From an uncultured Burkholderiales bacterium (GTDB lineage: Bacteria > Pseudomonadota > Gammaproteobacteria > Burkholderiales > Burkholderiaceae_C), in assembly GCA_945952065.1 (NCBI GenBank), contig CAMFGY010000002.1, positions 1 through 64,000 on the forward strand: a DNA stretch of 64,000 bases, in the 5' to 3' direction. Positions 8,297-17,152 of the stretch are shown here, one piece after another; position 1 is the stretch's first letter; each line of letters opens with the position of its first letter. The notes beneath the pieces were generated by a model. It was not told the origin of the DNA, ran no database searches, and saw only the letters and a list, made by a program, of their open reading frames with translations. Position numbers and translations under genes: made by a program.

Positions 8297-9202
8297 ATGG
8301 ATCGATTGCATCTGATCAATGTCTTTGTTGCGGTGGTGGACGCCCAGGGCTTTGCCGGGGCGGCACGCAAGCTCAATATCTCGCCTCCGGCGGTGACACG
8401 GGCCGTCAGCGAGTTGGAGTCGCACCTGGGCGTGCGCTTGCTGACCCGTACCACCCGGGTGGTGCGGGTGACCGAAGCCGGTGCTCGGTATGTGGAAGAC
8501 TGCCGGCGCATCTTGGCCGATTTGGCCGAGGCCGACGAGTCGGTCAGTGGCCTGCACGGGGCGCCGCGCGGGCGCTTGACACTGACCGCACCGGTGCTGT
8601 TCGGCGCCTTGCACATCACGCCCATCGTGACCGAGTACTTGCAGCGTTACCCTGAAGTAAACGTGTCTTGTTGGTTCCTTGACCGCATCGTGAACATGAT
8701 GGACGAGGGCGTGGACATCGCCCTGCGCATTGGCACCCTGCCCGACTCGTCCATGCAAGCCATCCGCGTGGGCCAGGTGCGACGGGTCATTTGCGCCTCG
8801 CCAGACTACCTGGCACGCCACGGCAGCCCCCAAACCCCCGATGATCTGGCCGCACACACGCTGATTTCAGCCAATAGCGTGACGCCTACGCCCGAGTGGC
8901 GACTGCAAGAAAACGGTGCCCCCAGAACGGTGACCATACACCCTCGCATGAGCACCACCACCAACGATTCGGCCTTGGCCGCCGCGGTTTCAGGCTTTGG
9001 CCTGACGCGCCTGATGTCCTACCAAGTGGCCGACCTCTTGCGGGAGGGGCGGCTCGAAACCGTGTTGGGCGCCTATGAGAGCGAGCCGCTGCCCGTGCAT
9101 CTCTTGCACCGCGAAGGCCGCCATGCGTCCAAAAAGGCGCGCGCCTTTCTGGACCTGGCGATCGAGCGGCTGCGGGCCTGCGAGGCCTTGAACCCAGCTT
9201 AG
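8297..9202 (+). CDS. LysR-family transcriptional regulator
   Basis: The 301-residue protein has an N-terminal winged HTH (about residues 1-60: MDRLHLINVFVAVVDAQGFAGAARKL, ISPPAVTRAVSELESHLGVRLL). A LysR substrate-binding domain follows from about 88 to 293. AAGGAGA sits 6 nt before the ATG and supports the start. It is transcribed divergently from the AhpD-like gene, the classic arrangement for a LysR regulator and its target. The inducer is unknown. Confidence 0.9.
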   Translation: MDRLHLINVFVAVVDAQGFAGAARKLNISPPAVTRAVSELESHLGVRLLTRTTRVVRVTEAGARYVEDCRRILADLAEADESVSGLHGAPRGRLTLTAPVLFGALHITPIVTEYLQRYPEVNVSCWFLDRIVNMMDEGVDIALRIGTLPDSSMQAIRVGQVRRVICASPDYLARHGSPQTPDDLAAHTLISANSVTPTPEWRLQENGAPRTVTIHPRMSTTTNDSALAAAVSGFGLTRLMSYQVADLLREGRLETVLGAYESEPLPVHLLHREGRHASKKARAFLDLAIERLRACEALNPA

Positions 9203-9366
9203 CGCGCCGTACACAGCGGGGGTCGGCCCGGCCGGGATTGTTCCGCCGGCTGAATCGGTGAATTGAGCGCGGCACGGCTTCTCAGAGCCGCACCTCGGGG
9301 GCACAGTGGCAAGCCATGGCGAATCTTGATCGCCATGCACCACCCCAACACCCCGAGGAGACCCAT

Positions 9367-10809
9367 ATGCGTGAACACCAAGTCGATGTGGCCATCATTG
9401 GCAGTGGCACAGCGGGCATGTCGGCCTACCGGGCGGCCTTGGCCCACAGCTCCCGTATCCTGGCCATCGAAGGCGGTCCTTACGGGACCACCTGCGCCCG
9501 CGTCGGCTGCATGCCCAGCAAACTGCTGATCGCCGCCGCCGAAGCCGCCCATGCGGCCACCAGCGCAGCACGCTTTGGCATCCAGTGGGACACACCGCCC
9601 CGCATCGATGGTGCCGCCGTGATGGCCCGGGTGCGCAGTGAGCGTGACCGCTTTGTGGGCTTTGTGACCGAGGCCGTCGAGCATTGGGCGACGCAGCATC
9701 GCCTGCAGGGTTGGGCGCGCTTCATTGCCCCGCAAACCCTGGAGGTGGCCGGGCACGATGGGCAAATGCACCGGGTGCAGGCGCAGCGCATCGTGATCGC
9801 CACCGGCTCCGAGCCGCATGTCGAAGCCGCTTGGTCCGCTGCCCTGGGGGATCGCTTGATCCGCAATGACGAGCTCTTTGATTGGCCGACCCTGCCAAAG
9901 GCGGTGTTGGTGCTGGGCACGGGTGTGATCGCACTGGAGTTGGCTCAAGCCCTGCACCGCCTGGGCGTGCGCGTGCGCGTGCTGGGGCGCAGCCAGCGGG
10001 TTGGCCCGCTCACCGACCCGGCGCTGCAAGCCCTCAGCCGCCAACTGTTCAGCGAAGAGCTTTCACTGCAACTGGACACGCCCAACCCCAAGCTGCGGCG
10101 CGAAGGCGATGAAGTGCTGCTGGAACTGCAGGGGCAGACCGAGCGCTTTGACTATGCCCTGGCCGCCGCAGGGCGCCGCCCCCGCCTCCATGGTTTGGGG
10201 CTGGAGCACAGCGGCCTGCCCCTCCAAGCCGATGGGCGCTTGGCCTACGACCGGCATACCGGCCAGGTCGGCAACAGCCCGGTCTTCATCGCCGGTGACG
10301 CCAACGGCGAACGCGAGCTGCTGCATGAGGCCGCCGACGAGGGCCGCATCGCTGGCGACAATGCCGGCCGCTGGCCCGATGTGCGCGTGCGCCCCCGCCG
10401 CGCACCTTTGGCGGTGGTGTTCAGCGACCCGCAAATGGTCATTGCCGGGCACAGCCATGCTGAGTTGCAAAGCGCGGGCCAGGCCTTTTTGGTCGGCCAG
10501 GTGTCATTTGAGGACCAGGGGCGCAGCCGCGTCATGGGCCTGAACCGCGGCGCCCTGCATGTGTATGCCGAACCCGGCACTGGCCGCCTGCTGGGTGCAG
10601 AAATGCTGGGCCCGCGCGCCGAGCACCTCGGCCATCTGCTGGCCTGGTCAGTACAGCGCGGCGACACCATTCAGCAAATGCTGGACAGCCCGTTTTATCA
10701 CCCCGTCATTGAAGAAGGGCTGCGCACCGCACTGCGCCAATTGCAGCGCGATCTGCGCATGGGCCCGCCCCCGGTCGAGCGCTGTTTGGACTGCGGCCCT
10801 GGTGCGTGA
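9367..10809 (+). CDS. Dihydrolipoyl dehydrogenase-like flavoprotein disulfide reductase
   Basis: The 480-residue protein is a class I pyridine nucleotide-disulfide oxidoreductase. It has an N-terminal FAD motif (AIIGSGTAGMSA), the redox-active disulfide C43-x4-C48 (TTCARVGCMPSK) and a second Rossmann motif (VLGTGVIALELA). The second FAD contact is VFIAGDAN, and the C-terminal dimerisation domain has an HP-containing segment (FYHPVIEEGL). No 2-oxoacid dehydrogenase genes are nearby, so it is not shown to be the E3 of a complex; a stand-alone reductase is equally possible. GAGGAGAC upstream supports the start at 9367 over an ATG/GTG 51 nt earlier. Confidence 0.82.
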   Translation: MREHQVDVAIIGSGTAGMSAYRAALAHSSRILAIEGGPYGTTCARVGCMPSKLLIAAAEAAHAATSAARFGIQWDTPPRIDGAAVMARVRSERDRFVGFVTEAVEHWATQHRLQGWARFIAPQTLEVAGHDGQMHRVQAQRIVIATGSEPHVEAAWSAALGDRLIRNDELFDWPTLPKAVLVLGTGVIALELAQALHRLGVRVRVLGRSQRVGPLTDPALQALSRQLFSEELSLQLDTPNPKLRREGDEVLLELQGQTERFDYALAAAGRRPRLHGLGLEHSGLPLQADGRLAYDRHTGQVGNSPVFIAGDANGERELLHEAADEGRIAGDNAGRWPDVRVRPRRAPLAVVFSDPQMVIAGHSHAELQSAGQAFLVGQVSFEDQGRSRVMGLNRGALHVYAEPGTGRLLGAEMLGPRAEHLGHLLAWSVQRGDTIQQMLDSPFYHPVIEEGLRTALRQLQRDLRMGPPPVERCLDCGPGA

Positions 10810-10859
10810 TTCACGCTTGCGTCCCGCTTGACTCTCCCTTGCCCTGAAAAGGCCAGCCC

Positions 10860-11474
10860 ATGATTGATGTCTACTTCGCCCCCACCCCCAACGGGATCAA
10901 GATTCCCATCGCCCTGGAAGAACTGGGGGCGCCCTACCGCTTGCGCCCGGTGGACCTGGGGCGCCTGGAGCAAAAGCAACCCGAATTCCTGGCCCTCAAC
11001 CCCAATGGCCGCATCCCAGTGATCGTCGATCACGAGGGCCCCGATGGAGAGCCGGTGTCGGTGTTCGAATCCGGCGCCATCTTGCTGTACCTGGCCGAGA
11101 AGTTCGGGGGTTTGCTGCCAAGCGCGCCCCGCGAGCGCATCCGCGCCATGGAATACCTGTTCTTCCAAGTCGCTGGGGTGGGCCCGATGTTTGGCCAAGC
11201 CGGTTGGTTCATGCGTCAGGCCGAGCCCATCCCCTTGGCCATCGAACGCTACCAAAGCGAATCACGCCGCCTGAGTGCTGTGTTGGAGTCGCGTCTGCAA
11301 GAAGCGCCTTGGCTGGCCGGGGCCAGCTACTCGGTGGCCGATATTGCCCATTTCGGCTGGCTGCGGGTGGCCGACTATGCAGGCGTCAAGCTCGAGGAGT
11401 TCCCGGCATTGCAAGACTGGCTTCAACGCATCCATGCGCGCCCCGCAGTCCAGCGAGCGCTGCTCAAACGCTGA
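10860..11474 (+). CDS. Glutathione S-transferase (YfcG/YghU-like)
   Basis: This is a 204-residue two-domain protein. The thioredoxin-like N-terminal domain starts [15 protein letters not shown], where the Thr-Pro-Asn motif is the glutathione/disulfide-interacting element of nu-class enzymes such as YfcG. Conserved NPNGRIPVI and [15 protein letters not shown] segments follow, then an all-helical C-terminal domain ([12 protein letters not shown]). YfcG-type enzymes act as GSH-dependent disulfide reductases rather than classical transferases. It lies 50 nt after the disulfide reductase gene and may be cotranscribed with it, a plausible thiol-redox pairing. Confidence 0.88.
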   Translation: MIDVYFAPTPNGIKIPIALEELGAPYRLRPVDLGRLEQKQPEFLALNPNGRIPVIVDHEGPDGEPVSVFESGAILLYLAEKFGGLLPSAPRERIRAMEYLFFQVAGVGPMFGQAGWFMRQAEPIPLAIERYQSESRRLSAVLESRLQEAPWLAGASYSVADIAHFGWLRVADYAGVKLEEFPALQDWLQRIHARPAVQRALLKR

Positions 11475-11559
11475 GCGCCTTGGGCCGCCTGAACCACTCG
11501 CGATCCTTCGCCAAGCCCCCCCCAATCATCCACAGCCTCCACCCGAAAGAGAACCCACC

Positions 11560-12045
11560 ATGAACACCCCAAGCCCTGAAGCCGCGCGCCCACCTCTGCC
11601 CCCTTTCACCCAAGAAAGTGCTCGCCAAAAGGTTCGGGCCGCCGAAGACGCCTGGAACACTCGCGATGCCCAACGCGTGGCCATGGCCTACACGCCGGAC
11701 AGCCGCTGGCGCAACCGCGCTGAAATCTTCCAAGGCCGCGAAGCCATCCAGTCCTTCTTGGAGCGCAAATGGGCCAAGGAGAAAGAGTACCGTTTGATCA
11801 AAGAGTTATGGGCTGTGAATGAGAACCGCATTGCCGTGCGCTTCGCCTATGAATGGCAAGACGAGGCGGGCCAGTGGTTTCGCGCTTATGGCAATGAAAA
11901 CTGGGAGTTCGATGCCGCGGGCTTTATGGCGGTGCGACATGCCAGCATCAACGATTTAGCCATCCAGCCCGAGGAGCGCAAATTCCATTGGCCACAAGGC
12001 CGCCGCCCCGATGATCACCCCTCGCTGAGTGAGTTGGGCCTCTGA
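11560..12045 (+). CDS. NTF2-like family protein (DUF1348)
   Basis: The 161-residue cytoplasmic protein has an NTF2/SnoaL-like cone fold signature ([34 protein letters not shown]). The C-terminal segment [18 protein letters not shown] is characteristic of DUF1348. Function is unknown. It is the last gene before a strong terminator at 12131-12161. The start at 11560 follows GAAAGAGAACC. Confidence 0.85.
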   Translation: MNTPSPEAARPPLPPFTQESARQKVRAAEDAWNTRDAQRVAMAYTPDSRWRNRAEIFQGREAIQSFLERKWAKEKEYRLIKELWAVNENRIAVRFAYEWQDEAGQWFRAYGNENWEFDAAGFMAVRHASINDLAIQPEERKFHWPQGRRPDDHPSLSELGL

Positions 12046-12130
12046 GTTTTTCGCAGCCCCGGAAACGCTGGTGAAGGTGCTGATCGCGCCCTGATCTGGC
12101 CCTGCAGGCCGTCGCCCCGAAGCCTTGCCC

Positions 12131-12161
12131 AAGAGCCGCAGTCCCTGCGGCTCTTTTTTTT
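12131..12161 (+). terminator. Rho-independent terminator after the DUF1348 gene
   Basis: An 11-bp stem (AAGAGCCGCAG / CTGCGGCTCTT) with a 3-nt loop is followed by a T-run to 12161. The rest of the 12046-12437 gap holds no gene and presumably carries the promoter of the YHS/bufferin operon. Confidence 0.92.
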
Positions 12162-12437
12162 ATCCGCATGCGGTCATTGAACTTGAGACGCTGAGTCAAG
12201 CGCATGAGACGCAAGGTCGCCCGCTCCAGGGCGTCGATCCCTAAAGTTCAAGTCATGCACTCGGGGCCCTTGGCACAAGCAAGTAACGCCAAATCCCCAT
12301 GCAGTGATATCGAGCCCAAGCGCCGCCACTGAAGGCAGCGCGGCCAGCGATGTCAGACCGATTGGCTTGTTTCCAGGGGTTGGCCTGAGACAAGCCCAGC
12401 AAACCCTCCAACCATGACGCCCAAAGAAAGGCACATC

Positions 12438-12941
12438 ATGTCCAAGCGCTATTTCCGTGTTTCCCTGTTGGCTGTGGCCGCTGCCGCCACATTGACCCTG
12501 GGTCTGGCCCCCTCGCTGAGCTTTGCCTACGATGAAAATTCGACGGCCGCTGTCAATGTCGACAGCAAGGGCGTCGGCCTGCGCGGCCACGATCCGGTGG
12601 CCTACCACACGGTGGGCGCCCCCACCGCGGGCAAGGCCGAGTTCTCAGCCAAGCACAAAGGCGTGACCTATTTGTTCGCCAGTGCTGCCAATCGTGACGC
12701 TTTCAATGCCAACCCCAACAAGTACGAGCCGGCCTACGGTGGCTTTTGCGCCATGGGCGTGGCGCTGGAGAAGAAGCTCGACGGGGACCCAGAGGCCTGG
12801 AAGCTGGTCGACGGCAAGCTGCATCTGAACGTGAACAAAGACGTGCAGAAGAAGTGGCTGGAAGACGTGCCTGGCAACAACAAGAAGGCGGACGCCAACT
12901 GGCCGTCGATCAAGGCCAAGACCCCCAAGTCCCTGGCCTAA
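12438..12941 (+). CDS. Exported YHS-domain protein
   Basis: The 167-residue protein has a signal peptide (residues 1 to about 31, ending LSFA) and a YHS domain: KGVGLRGHDPVAYHTVG, then EFSAKHKGVTYLFAS and EPAYGGFCAMGVA. YHS domains occur in metal-handling proteins and often bind or sense transition metals. This one is directly upstream of a bufferin operon on the same strand (70-nt gap), so a periplasmic metal-binding role is plausible but inferred. The start at 12438 follows AAAGG and fits the signal peptide. Confidence 0.85.
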   Translation: MSKRYFRVSLLAVAAAATLTLGLAPSLSFAYDENSTAAVNVDSKGVGLRGHDPVAYHTVGAPTAGKAEFSAKHKGVTYLFASAANRDAFNANPNKYEPAYGGFCAMGVALEKKLDGDPEAWKLVDGKLHLNVNKDVQKKWLEDVPGNNKKADANWPSIKAKTPKSLA

Positions 12942-13011
12942 GACACAGCGGGCGCACGCCGCTTGACCGCGCAGTGCGCCCTTTTCTGAGCTCCAGCGAA
13001 AGACCCGCATC

Positions 13012-13299
13012 ATGAGCACCCGACGACAACTCATTTCCTTCTTGGCGCTGGCCGCCGCCGTGCAGGGCGCGGCCCTGGCGGCCGAGACCCAGCCCCGCGC
13101 CAACAAGGTGCCGATGGAGAAGTGCTATGGCATCTCTCTGGCGGGGCAGAACGACTGCGCAGCCGGGCCCGGCACCAGCTGCGCCGGAACCTCCAAGACC
13201 GACTACCAAGGCAATGCCTGGAAGAAGGTGCCCGCGGGCACTTGCGTCAGCACTAAAACGCCCAAGGGTCACGGTTCACTGACCCCACTGAAAGCCTGA
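13012..13299 (+). CDS. bufA1: BufA1-type bufferin precursor (DUF2282)
   Basis: This is the precursor of a ribosomally made, post-translationally modified metallophore. It has 95 residues: a signal peptide (about 1-24, ending ALAA) and a short core with four cysteines at 38, 49, 57 and 78 in the DUF2282 pattern [14 protein letters not shown]...SCAGTS...PAGTC. Bufferins are secreted to the periplasm, have cysteines modified by an MNIO enzyme and sequester copper (known for Caulobacter bufferins). The next genes are the maturase (bufB) and partner (bufC), so the assignment rests on sequence and context. Confidence 0.9.
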   Translation: MSTRRQLISFLALAAAVQGAALAAETQPRANKVPMEKCYGISLAGQNDCAAGPGTSCAGTSKTDYQGNAWKKVPAGTCVSTKTPKGHGSLTPLKA

Positions 13300-13346
13300 G
13301 CGCGATTGCGCTCAGCCCGCCTCGCCAACAAAACCAGCGTGACACC

Positions 13347-14180
13347 GTGCCAACAACTCTAGGCTTGGGCTTCAAGCCACAGCATTTTCAAGCCGCCATG
13401 CAGGCCCAAGCCGAGGGCTTGTGGTTCGAAGTTCATCCCGAGAACTACATGGCCGATGGCGGCCCGCGTCCCCGCATGCTGGCCGCCTTGGCGGGTCGCC
13501 ATCCGGTGTCGTTGCACAGCGTTTCGCTGTCCTTGGCGGGGCCGGATGCTCTGGATCTGGCTCATCTGCGCCGGCTGCGCCAATTGGTCGACACCGTCAA
13601 GCCCATCCGCTTGTCGGAGCATTTGGCTTGGTCTCGCCTGGGCTCGCGCTATGTGCCCGATTTGCTGCCGGTGCCGCGCACGGCCTCGATGCTGGACCGT
13701 GTGGTCGCCCATGTGGATCAGGTGCAGCAATTCACCGGCATGCGCTTGGCTTTGGAAAACCCCAGCCACTACCTTCGGCTGCAAGGCCACGAGTTCAGCG
13801 AGCCACATTTTTTGAATGAAGTGGTGCGACGCACGGCCTGCGCCTTGCTGGTGGATGTCAACAACCTCGCAGTGAGCGCCGCCAATATCGATCAAAGAGC
13901 CAGCGATTGGCTGGCTGAAATCAATGTGGAGGCCATCACCGAAATCCATCTGGCCGGCCACAGCGAAGACCCGAACTGGGGTGCCCAACTGCTCATCGAT
14001 TCCCATGACCGGCCGGTCTCCGACGCTGTGTTGGACCTCTACACGGCCCTGTGCCGGCGCATCGGTCCGCGCCCAACTTTGATCGAATGGGACGGGGATG
14101 TGCCGGACTTTGACCGCCTCTTGCAAGAGCGAGAGCGGGTCTTGGCGGCCACCCCCATGTGGAGCATGGCCCATGACTGA
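13347..14180 (+). CDS. bufB: BufB: MNIO-family (DUF692) multinuclear non-heme iron maturase
   Basis: The 277-residue TIM-barrel protein is of the MNIO/DUF692 family, which modifies cysteines of peptide precursors using a multi-iron centre. Candidate metal ligands are H57 (SLHSVSLSL), E91/H92 (LSEHLAWS), E137/N138 (ENPSHYL), D170/N172 (DVNNL), H201/H205 (EIHLAGH), D218/H220 and E247 (IEWDGD). It uses a GTG start at 13347. Its expected substrate is the BufA1 peptide encoded 47 nt upstream. The last codons overlap bufC by 8 nt, indicating coupled translation. Confidence 0.92.
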   Translation: MPTTLGLGFKPQHFQAAMQAQAEGLWFEVHPENYMADGGPRPRMLAALAGRHPVSLHSVSLSLAGPDALDLAHLRRLRQLVDTVKPIRLSEHLAWSRLGSRYVPDLLPVPRTASMLDRVVAHVDQVQQFTGMRLALENPSHYLRLQGHEFSEPHFLNEVVRRTACALLVDVNNLAVSAANIDQRASDWLAEINVEAITEIHLAGHSEDPNWGAQLLIDSHDRPVSDAVLDLYTALCRRIGPRPTLIEWDGDVPDFDRLLQERERVLAATPMWSMAHD

Positions 14181-14982
14181 TGACTTGCATTTCTACGCAC
14201 AGTTCCTGCAGCACATCGACCAGGGACACGCGCATCCGGCCCCACACCCTGCCCCTCACACTGCCCCACACAAACAGACAAATCCCACAGCCCCGGACGC
14301 ATGGGCGGTGTACGCCAACACCGGCTTGCGTGCGGCGATGGACGCCTTGGCCGCAAACTTCCCCAGCGTCGTTCACGCCCTGGGTGGCCCAGCGTTTGAA
14401 CCTTTGGCACGGACCTTTGCACAAACCCATCCCCCGTACGAGGGTCGTTTGTTTCTCTACGGCCAGGGCTTCCCGGAATTTCTGGCCTCACGGGAGGTTG
14501 CTTCTCTTCACGTCGAAGTGAGCGAGCTGGCGTGCATCGATGGGATGGTTCTGCAAGCCCATGCAGCGGCGGATCATCTGCCACTGAATGCGGCGCACTT
14601 GAGCGCCATGCCCGCCGAAGCGCTGCCCGAGCTGCAGTTGCAAGTCGCGCCTTCGACCCACTGGCGAGTCTTGTCCAAGGGAGCTGTGCTCGACCGTTGG
14701 CACCAGGCCCGCGGGAGCGAAGCCGACTTGTCACTGAGCCCCGAATCAAGCATTGGATTGTTGGTGACGCGGCCCGAGGACAGCGTGGGCGTGCATGAGG
14801 TTCCTCTTGGCAGCCTGCGCCTGCTGGACGCCTTGGCGGCGGGGCAAGCCCTGGCCGAAGCGGCCACCCAAGCCCGCGAACTCAATGCATCACCGGAAGC
14901 CTTCAATTTGCAGGCCGCGCTCGGCGCCTTGCTGGCCCATGGCGCGCTAAAAGCGGCCCCTGAACACTACGTGAACCGCTAA
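14173..14982 (+). CDS. bufC: BufC: DUF2063-family partner protein
   Basis: The 269-residue protein has an N-terminal DUF2063 region (FYAQFLQHIDQG, WAVYANTGLRAAMDALAANFPSVVHALGGPAFEPLARTF, with HPP and YGQGFPEFL) and a beta-rich C-terminal half. DUF2063 proteins pair with DUF692 enzymes and are thought to present the precursor peptide. A short His-rich tract (HAHPAPHPAPH) near residues 17-30 is unusual and could bind metal. The start at 14173 overlaps the bufB stop by 8 nt; upstream in-frame starts lie inside bufB. Confidence 0.87.
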   Translation: MTDDLHFYAQFLQHIDQGHAHPAPHPAPHTAPHKQTNPTAPDAWAVYANTGLRAAMDALAANFPSVVHALGGPAFEPLARTFAQTHPPYEGRLFLYGQGFPEFLASREVASLHVEVSELACIDGMVLQAHAAADHLPLNAAHLSAMPAEALPELQLQVAPSTHWRVLSKGAVLDRWHQARGSEADLSLSPESSIGLLVTRPEDSVGVHEVPLGSLRLLDALAAGQALAEAATQARELNASPEAFNLQAALGALLAHGALKAAPEHYVNR

Positions 14983-15033
14983 GCCCTCTGCGCCCCCCCA
15001 AAAAACCAGCTCAACTTATCGGAGTCATTTGTT

Positions 15034-15504
15034 GTGAAGACCTTCTCCCATGTCCTTCTCAATGCGCACATCGCCGCTCGTGCTTGGGTGCAGCGCTTGT
15101 TTTCTGACAGCGTCTTGTTGCTGATGGCCCGTCTGGCCTTGGCGGGCATTTTTTGGCGCTCGGGCCGGACCAAGGTCGAGGGCTGGTTCACCCTCAGTGA
15201 TAGCGCCGTCGCCCTGTTCGCTGAAGAGTACCAACTGCCCTTGCTGGACCCCGCTTGGGCTGCAGCGTTGGCCGCCTTGGCCGAGCATCTGCTGCCCGTG
15301 CTCTTGGTGCTGGGCCTGGCCACACCCTACGCGGCCAGCGGCTTGCTGCTGATGAGCCTGGTGATCCAGGTCTTTGTCTACCCGGATGCCTGGCCCACTC
15401 ATCTCAGCTGGATGGCCCTGGCCGCTTTGCTGGTGGTCAAAGGTGGCGGTGGTCTGGCCCTCGATGCGCCCCTGTCCCAGCGATTGTTTCGCGCTGCGCA
15501 ATAA
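15034..15504 (+). CDS. DoxX-family membrane protein
   Basis: The 156-residue protein has about four membrane helices and the DoxX pattern LLMARLALAGIFWRSGRTKVEGW near the N-terminus. DoxX proteins are frequent fourth members of bufferin operons; their role there is not established, with redox coupling to the quinone pool or thiol chemistry being one idea. The start is a GTG at 15034 with GGAG upstream. The gap to bufC is 51 nt, consistent with one operon. Confidence 0.85.
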   Translation: MKTFSHVLLNAHIAARAWVQRLFSDSVLLLMARLALAGIFWRSGRTKVEGWFTLSDSAVALFAEEYQLPLLDPAWAAALAALAEHLLPVLLVLGLATPYAASGLLLMSLVIQVFVYPDAWPTHLSWMALAALLVVKGGGGLALDAPLSQRLFRAAQ

Positions 15505-15586
15505 GCCATTGCGCCGCACACGGCTTGGCAGCACAAGTCTCGGCGTTCGATGATGCAGGCACTTCAAGGCAAGGGGCCGAGCAATC

Positions 15587-16453
15587 ATGACAGACGAAGT
15601 CAACAGCTTGTTGGCACGCTTCGAACTCAAGTCGCGGGTGTTCTTTTCAGGGCAGCTCTGCGGCATCGCGCAATTCGACGAAGCCCAGGGCGTGGGCCAT
15701 TTGCATCTGTTGCGGCAGGGACACCTCGAGGTGTTGATGCCCGATGGTTCGTCTCGCCAAGTGACAGCGCCTGCGGCCATCTTCTTCCCACGCACCACAG
15801 CGCACCGGCTGCGCGCACCCGAGCCCGAAGGCAGCGATTTGGTGTGCGCATCAGTCGCCTATGGCGCCCCTTTGGCCCGCCATCTGATGGCCGAGCTGCC
15901 GGCCATATTGGTGGTACCGCTGGATGCACAGCCCGGTCTGCAACTGAGCCTGCAACTTTTGTTTGAGGAGGCTTTTGCCAAACGCCCGGGCCGGGAGGCG
16001 GCCCTGGATCGCCTGAGCGAGTTGGTGCTGATCCATTTGTTGCGCGAAGTCTTGGCGCAAGCGCATTTGAAGTCTGGCGTGCTGGGAGGCCTGGCAGACC
16101 CTCGTTTGGCGCGCGCTTTGCACGCGATCCACACCGACGCGGCGCGAGCTTGGAGTTTGGAGCAACTCGCCATCGTGGCAGGCATGTCGCGGGCCCGCTT
16201 CGCCGCGCAATTCACGCAAGTGGTGGGCCAGTCGCCCGGTGACTACCTGGCCAGTTGGCGCATCGGCCTGGCCCAAGGCCTGCTCAGCAAGGGACGGCAA
16301 GTCAAGCAAGTGGCCGACGAGGTGGGCTATGGCAGCGCCTCGGCGCTGACGCGCGCATTTGTGCTCAAGACCGGCATGCCTCCCCGGGATTGGCTGGCCC
16401 ACCGCAGCGCCCGAACAGCAGCCGGCGCGCAAGCACAAACAGCGTCGCATTGA
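15587..16453 (+). CDS. AraC-family transcriptional regulator (cupin_6)
   Basis: The 288-residue protein has an N-terminal cupin-like sensing domain (about residues 15-175, including LHLLRQGHLEVLMPDG). A C-terminal AraC double HTH lies at about 185-280 (SLEQLAIVAGMSRARFAAQFTQVVGQSPGDYL, VKQVADEVGYGSASALTRAF). It is co-directional with the bufferin/DoxX genes, 82 nt after doxX, and could regulate them. Bufferin clusters are often under ECF sigma control, so an AraC member here would be a variation; this is inferred from position only. Confidence 0.87.
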   Translation: MTDEVNSLLARFELKSRVFFSGQLCGIAQFDEAQGVGHLHLLRQGHLEVLMPDGSSRQVTAPAAIFFPRTTAHRLRAPEPEGSDLVCASVAYGAPLARHLMAELPAILVVPLDAQPGLQLSLQLLFEEAFAKRPGREAALDRLSELVLIHLLREVLAQAHLKSGVLGGLADPRLARALHAIHTDAARAWSLEQLAIVAGMSRARFAAQFTQVVGQSPGDYLASWRIGLAQGLLSKGRQVKQVADEVGYGSASALTRAFVLKTGMPPRDWLAHRSARTAAGAQAQTASH

Positions 16454-16783
16454 AGCCCTCGCGGTGGGCCATGGCCCTAGATCGCCACATGGCGAGTTCG
16501 TCAAAAGATCGGCCTCAGTTCGCAAGGCGTTCCCGTGACGGCAGGGTGGTGACACTGCCTTTGTGTTTGATGGTCGCGATTGGCTGCTTCGTCGCAATTA
16601 ACAGTCGGAAACAAGGGCCGCGGCACAGTGGCGCCAATGCCATCACTGCCACACGGAGGCCGTATGACCCCAGCACTTCATCCCATCTGGCGCACCTTGC
16701 GCTACTGGAAATTGCTCGCCAACCTCGCAGTTCAACAAGCCCATCAAGCCCAGGGCTATCGGGCAAAGCTGCGCCTGTGGTCG

Positions 16784-17071
16784 CTGCTCATGCGGATGGG
16801 CGTCGGCGTACTCAACAAATGCTGTCTGTTGTTCCCTCACACCTTCTGGAACGAGCGCATCGACTGGCTGAATCTACTGCCCAAACAAGGTCGAGCCGGG
16901 CAATGGGGGGAATGGGTCAGCTTTGCCCGTCCCACAGGTCGACCGGTGCTGATGGGCTTCAATGCGGCAGACTTTGGGCGCAAGCTCGAGGCCCTGGATG
17001 ACAAGGCCATCGTGCAGGGGGCGATGGGCGCGCTACGAACGATGTTCGGTCCCAACATCCCTTCCCCCGTG
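16784..17071 (+). pseudogene. Remnant of a flavin monoamine oxidase (C-terminal half)
   Basis: About 96 codons resemble the substrate-domain part of flavin amine oxidases: MGVGVLNKCCLLFP, TFWNERIDWL, EWVSFARPTGRPVLMGFNAADFG and the segment ending FGPNIPSPV. The FAD-binding N-terminus and the C-terminal FAD contact are missing. The open frame continues by chance into the following response-regulator gene in the same frame. I read it as a dead fragment, not as a functional fusion. The preceding 16454-16783 holds no recognisable gene. Confidence 0.65.
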
Positions 17072-17152
17072 GATGGGCGAAGGCTGCCGCCTGACTTTGC
17101 GCTGGCGCTGGTCGGCGCCGGGCATGGCGCAGGAACTGACAGGAGCACCGAC

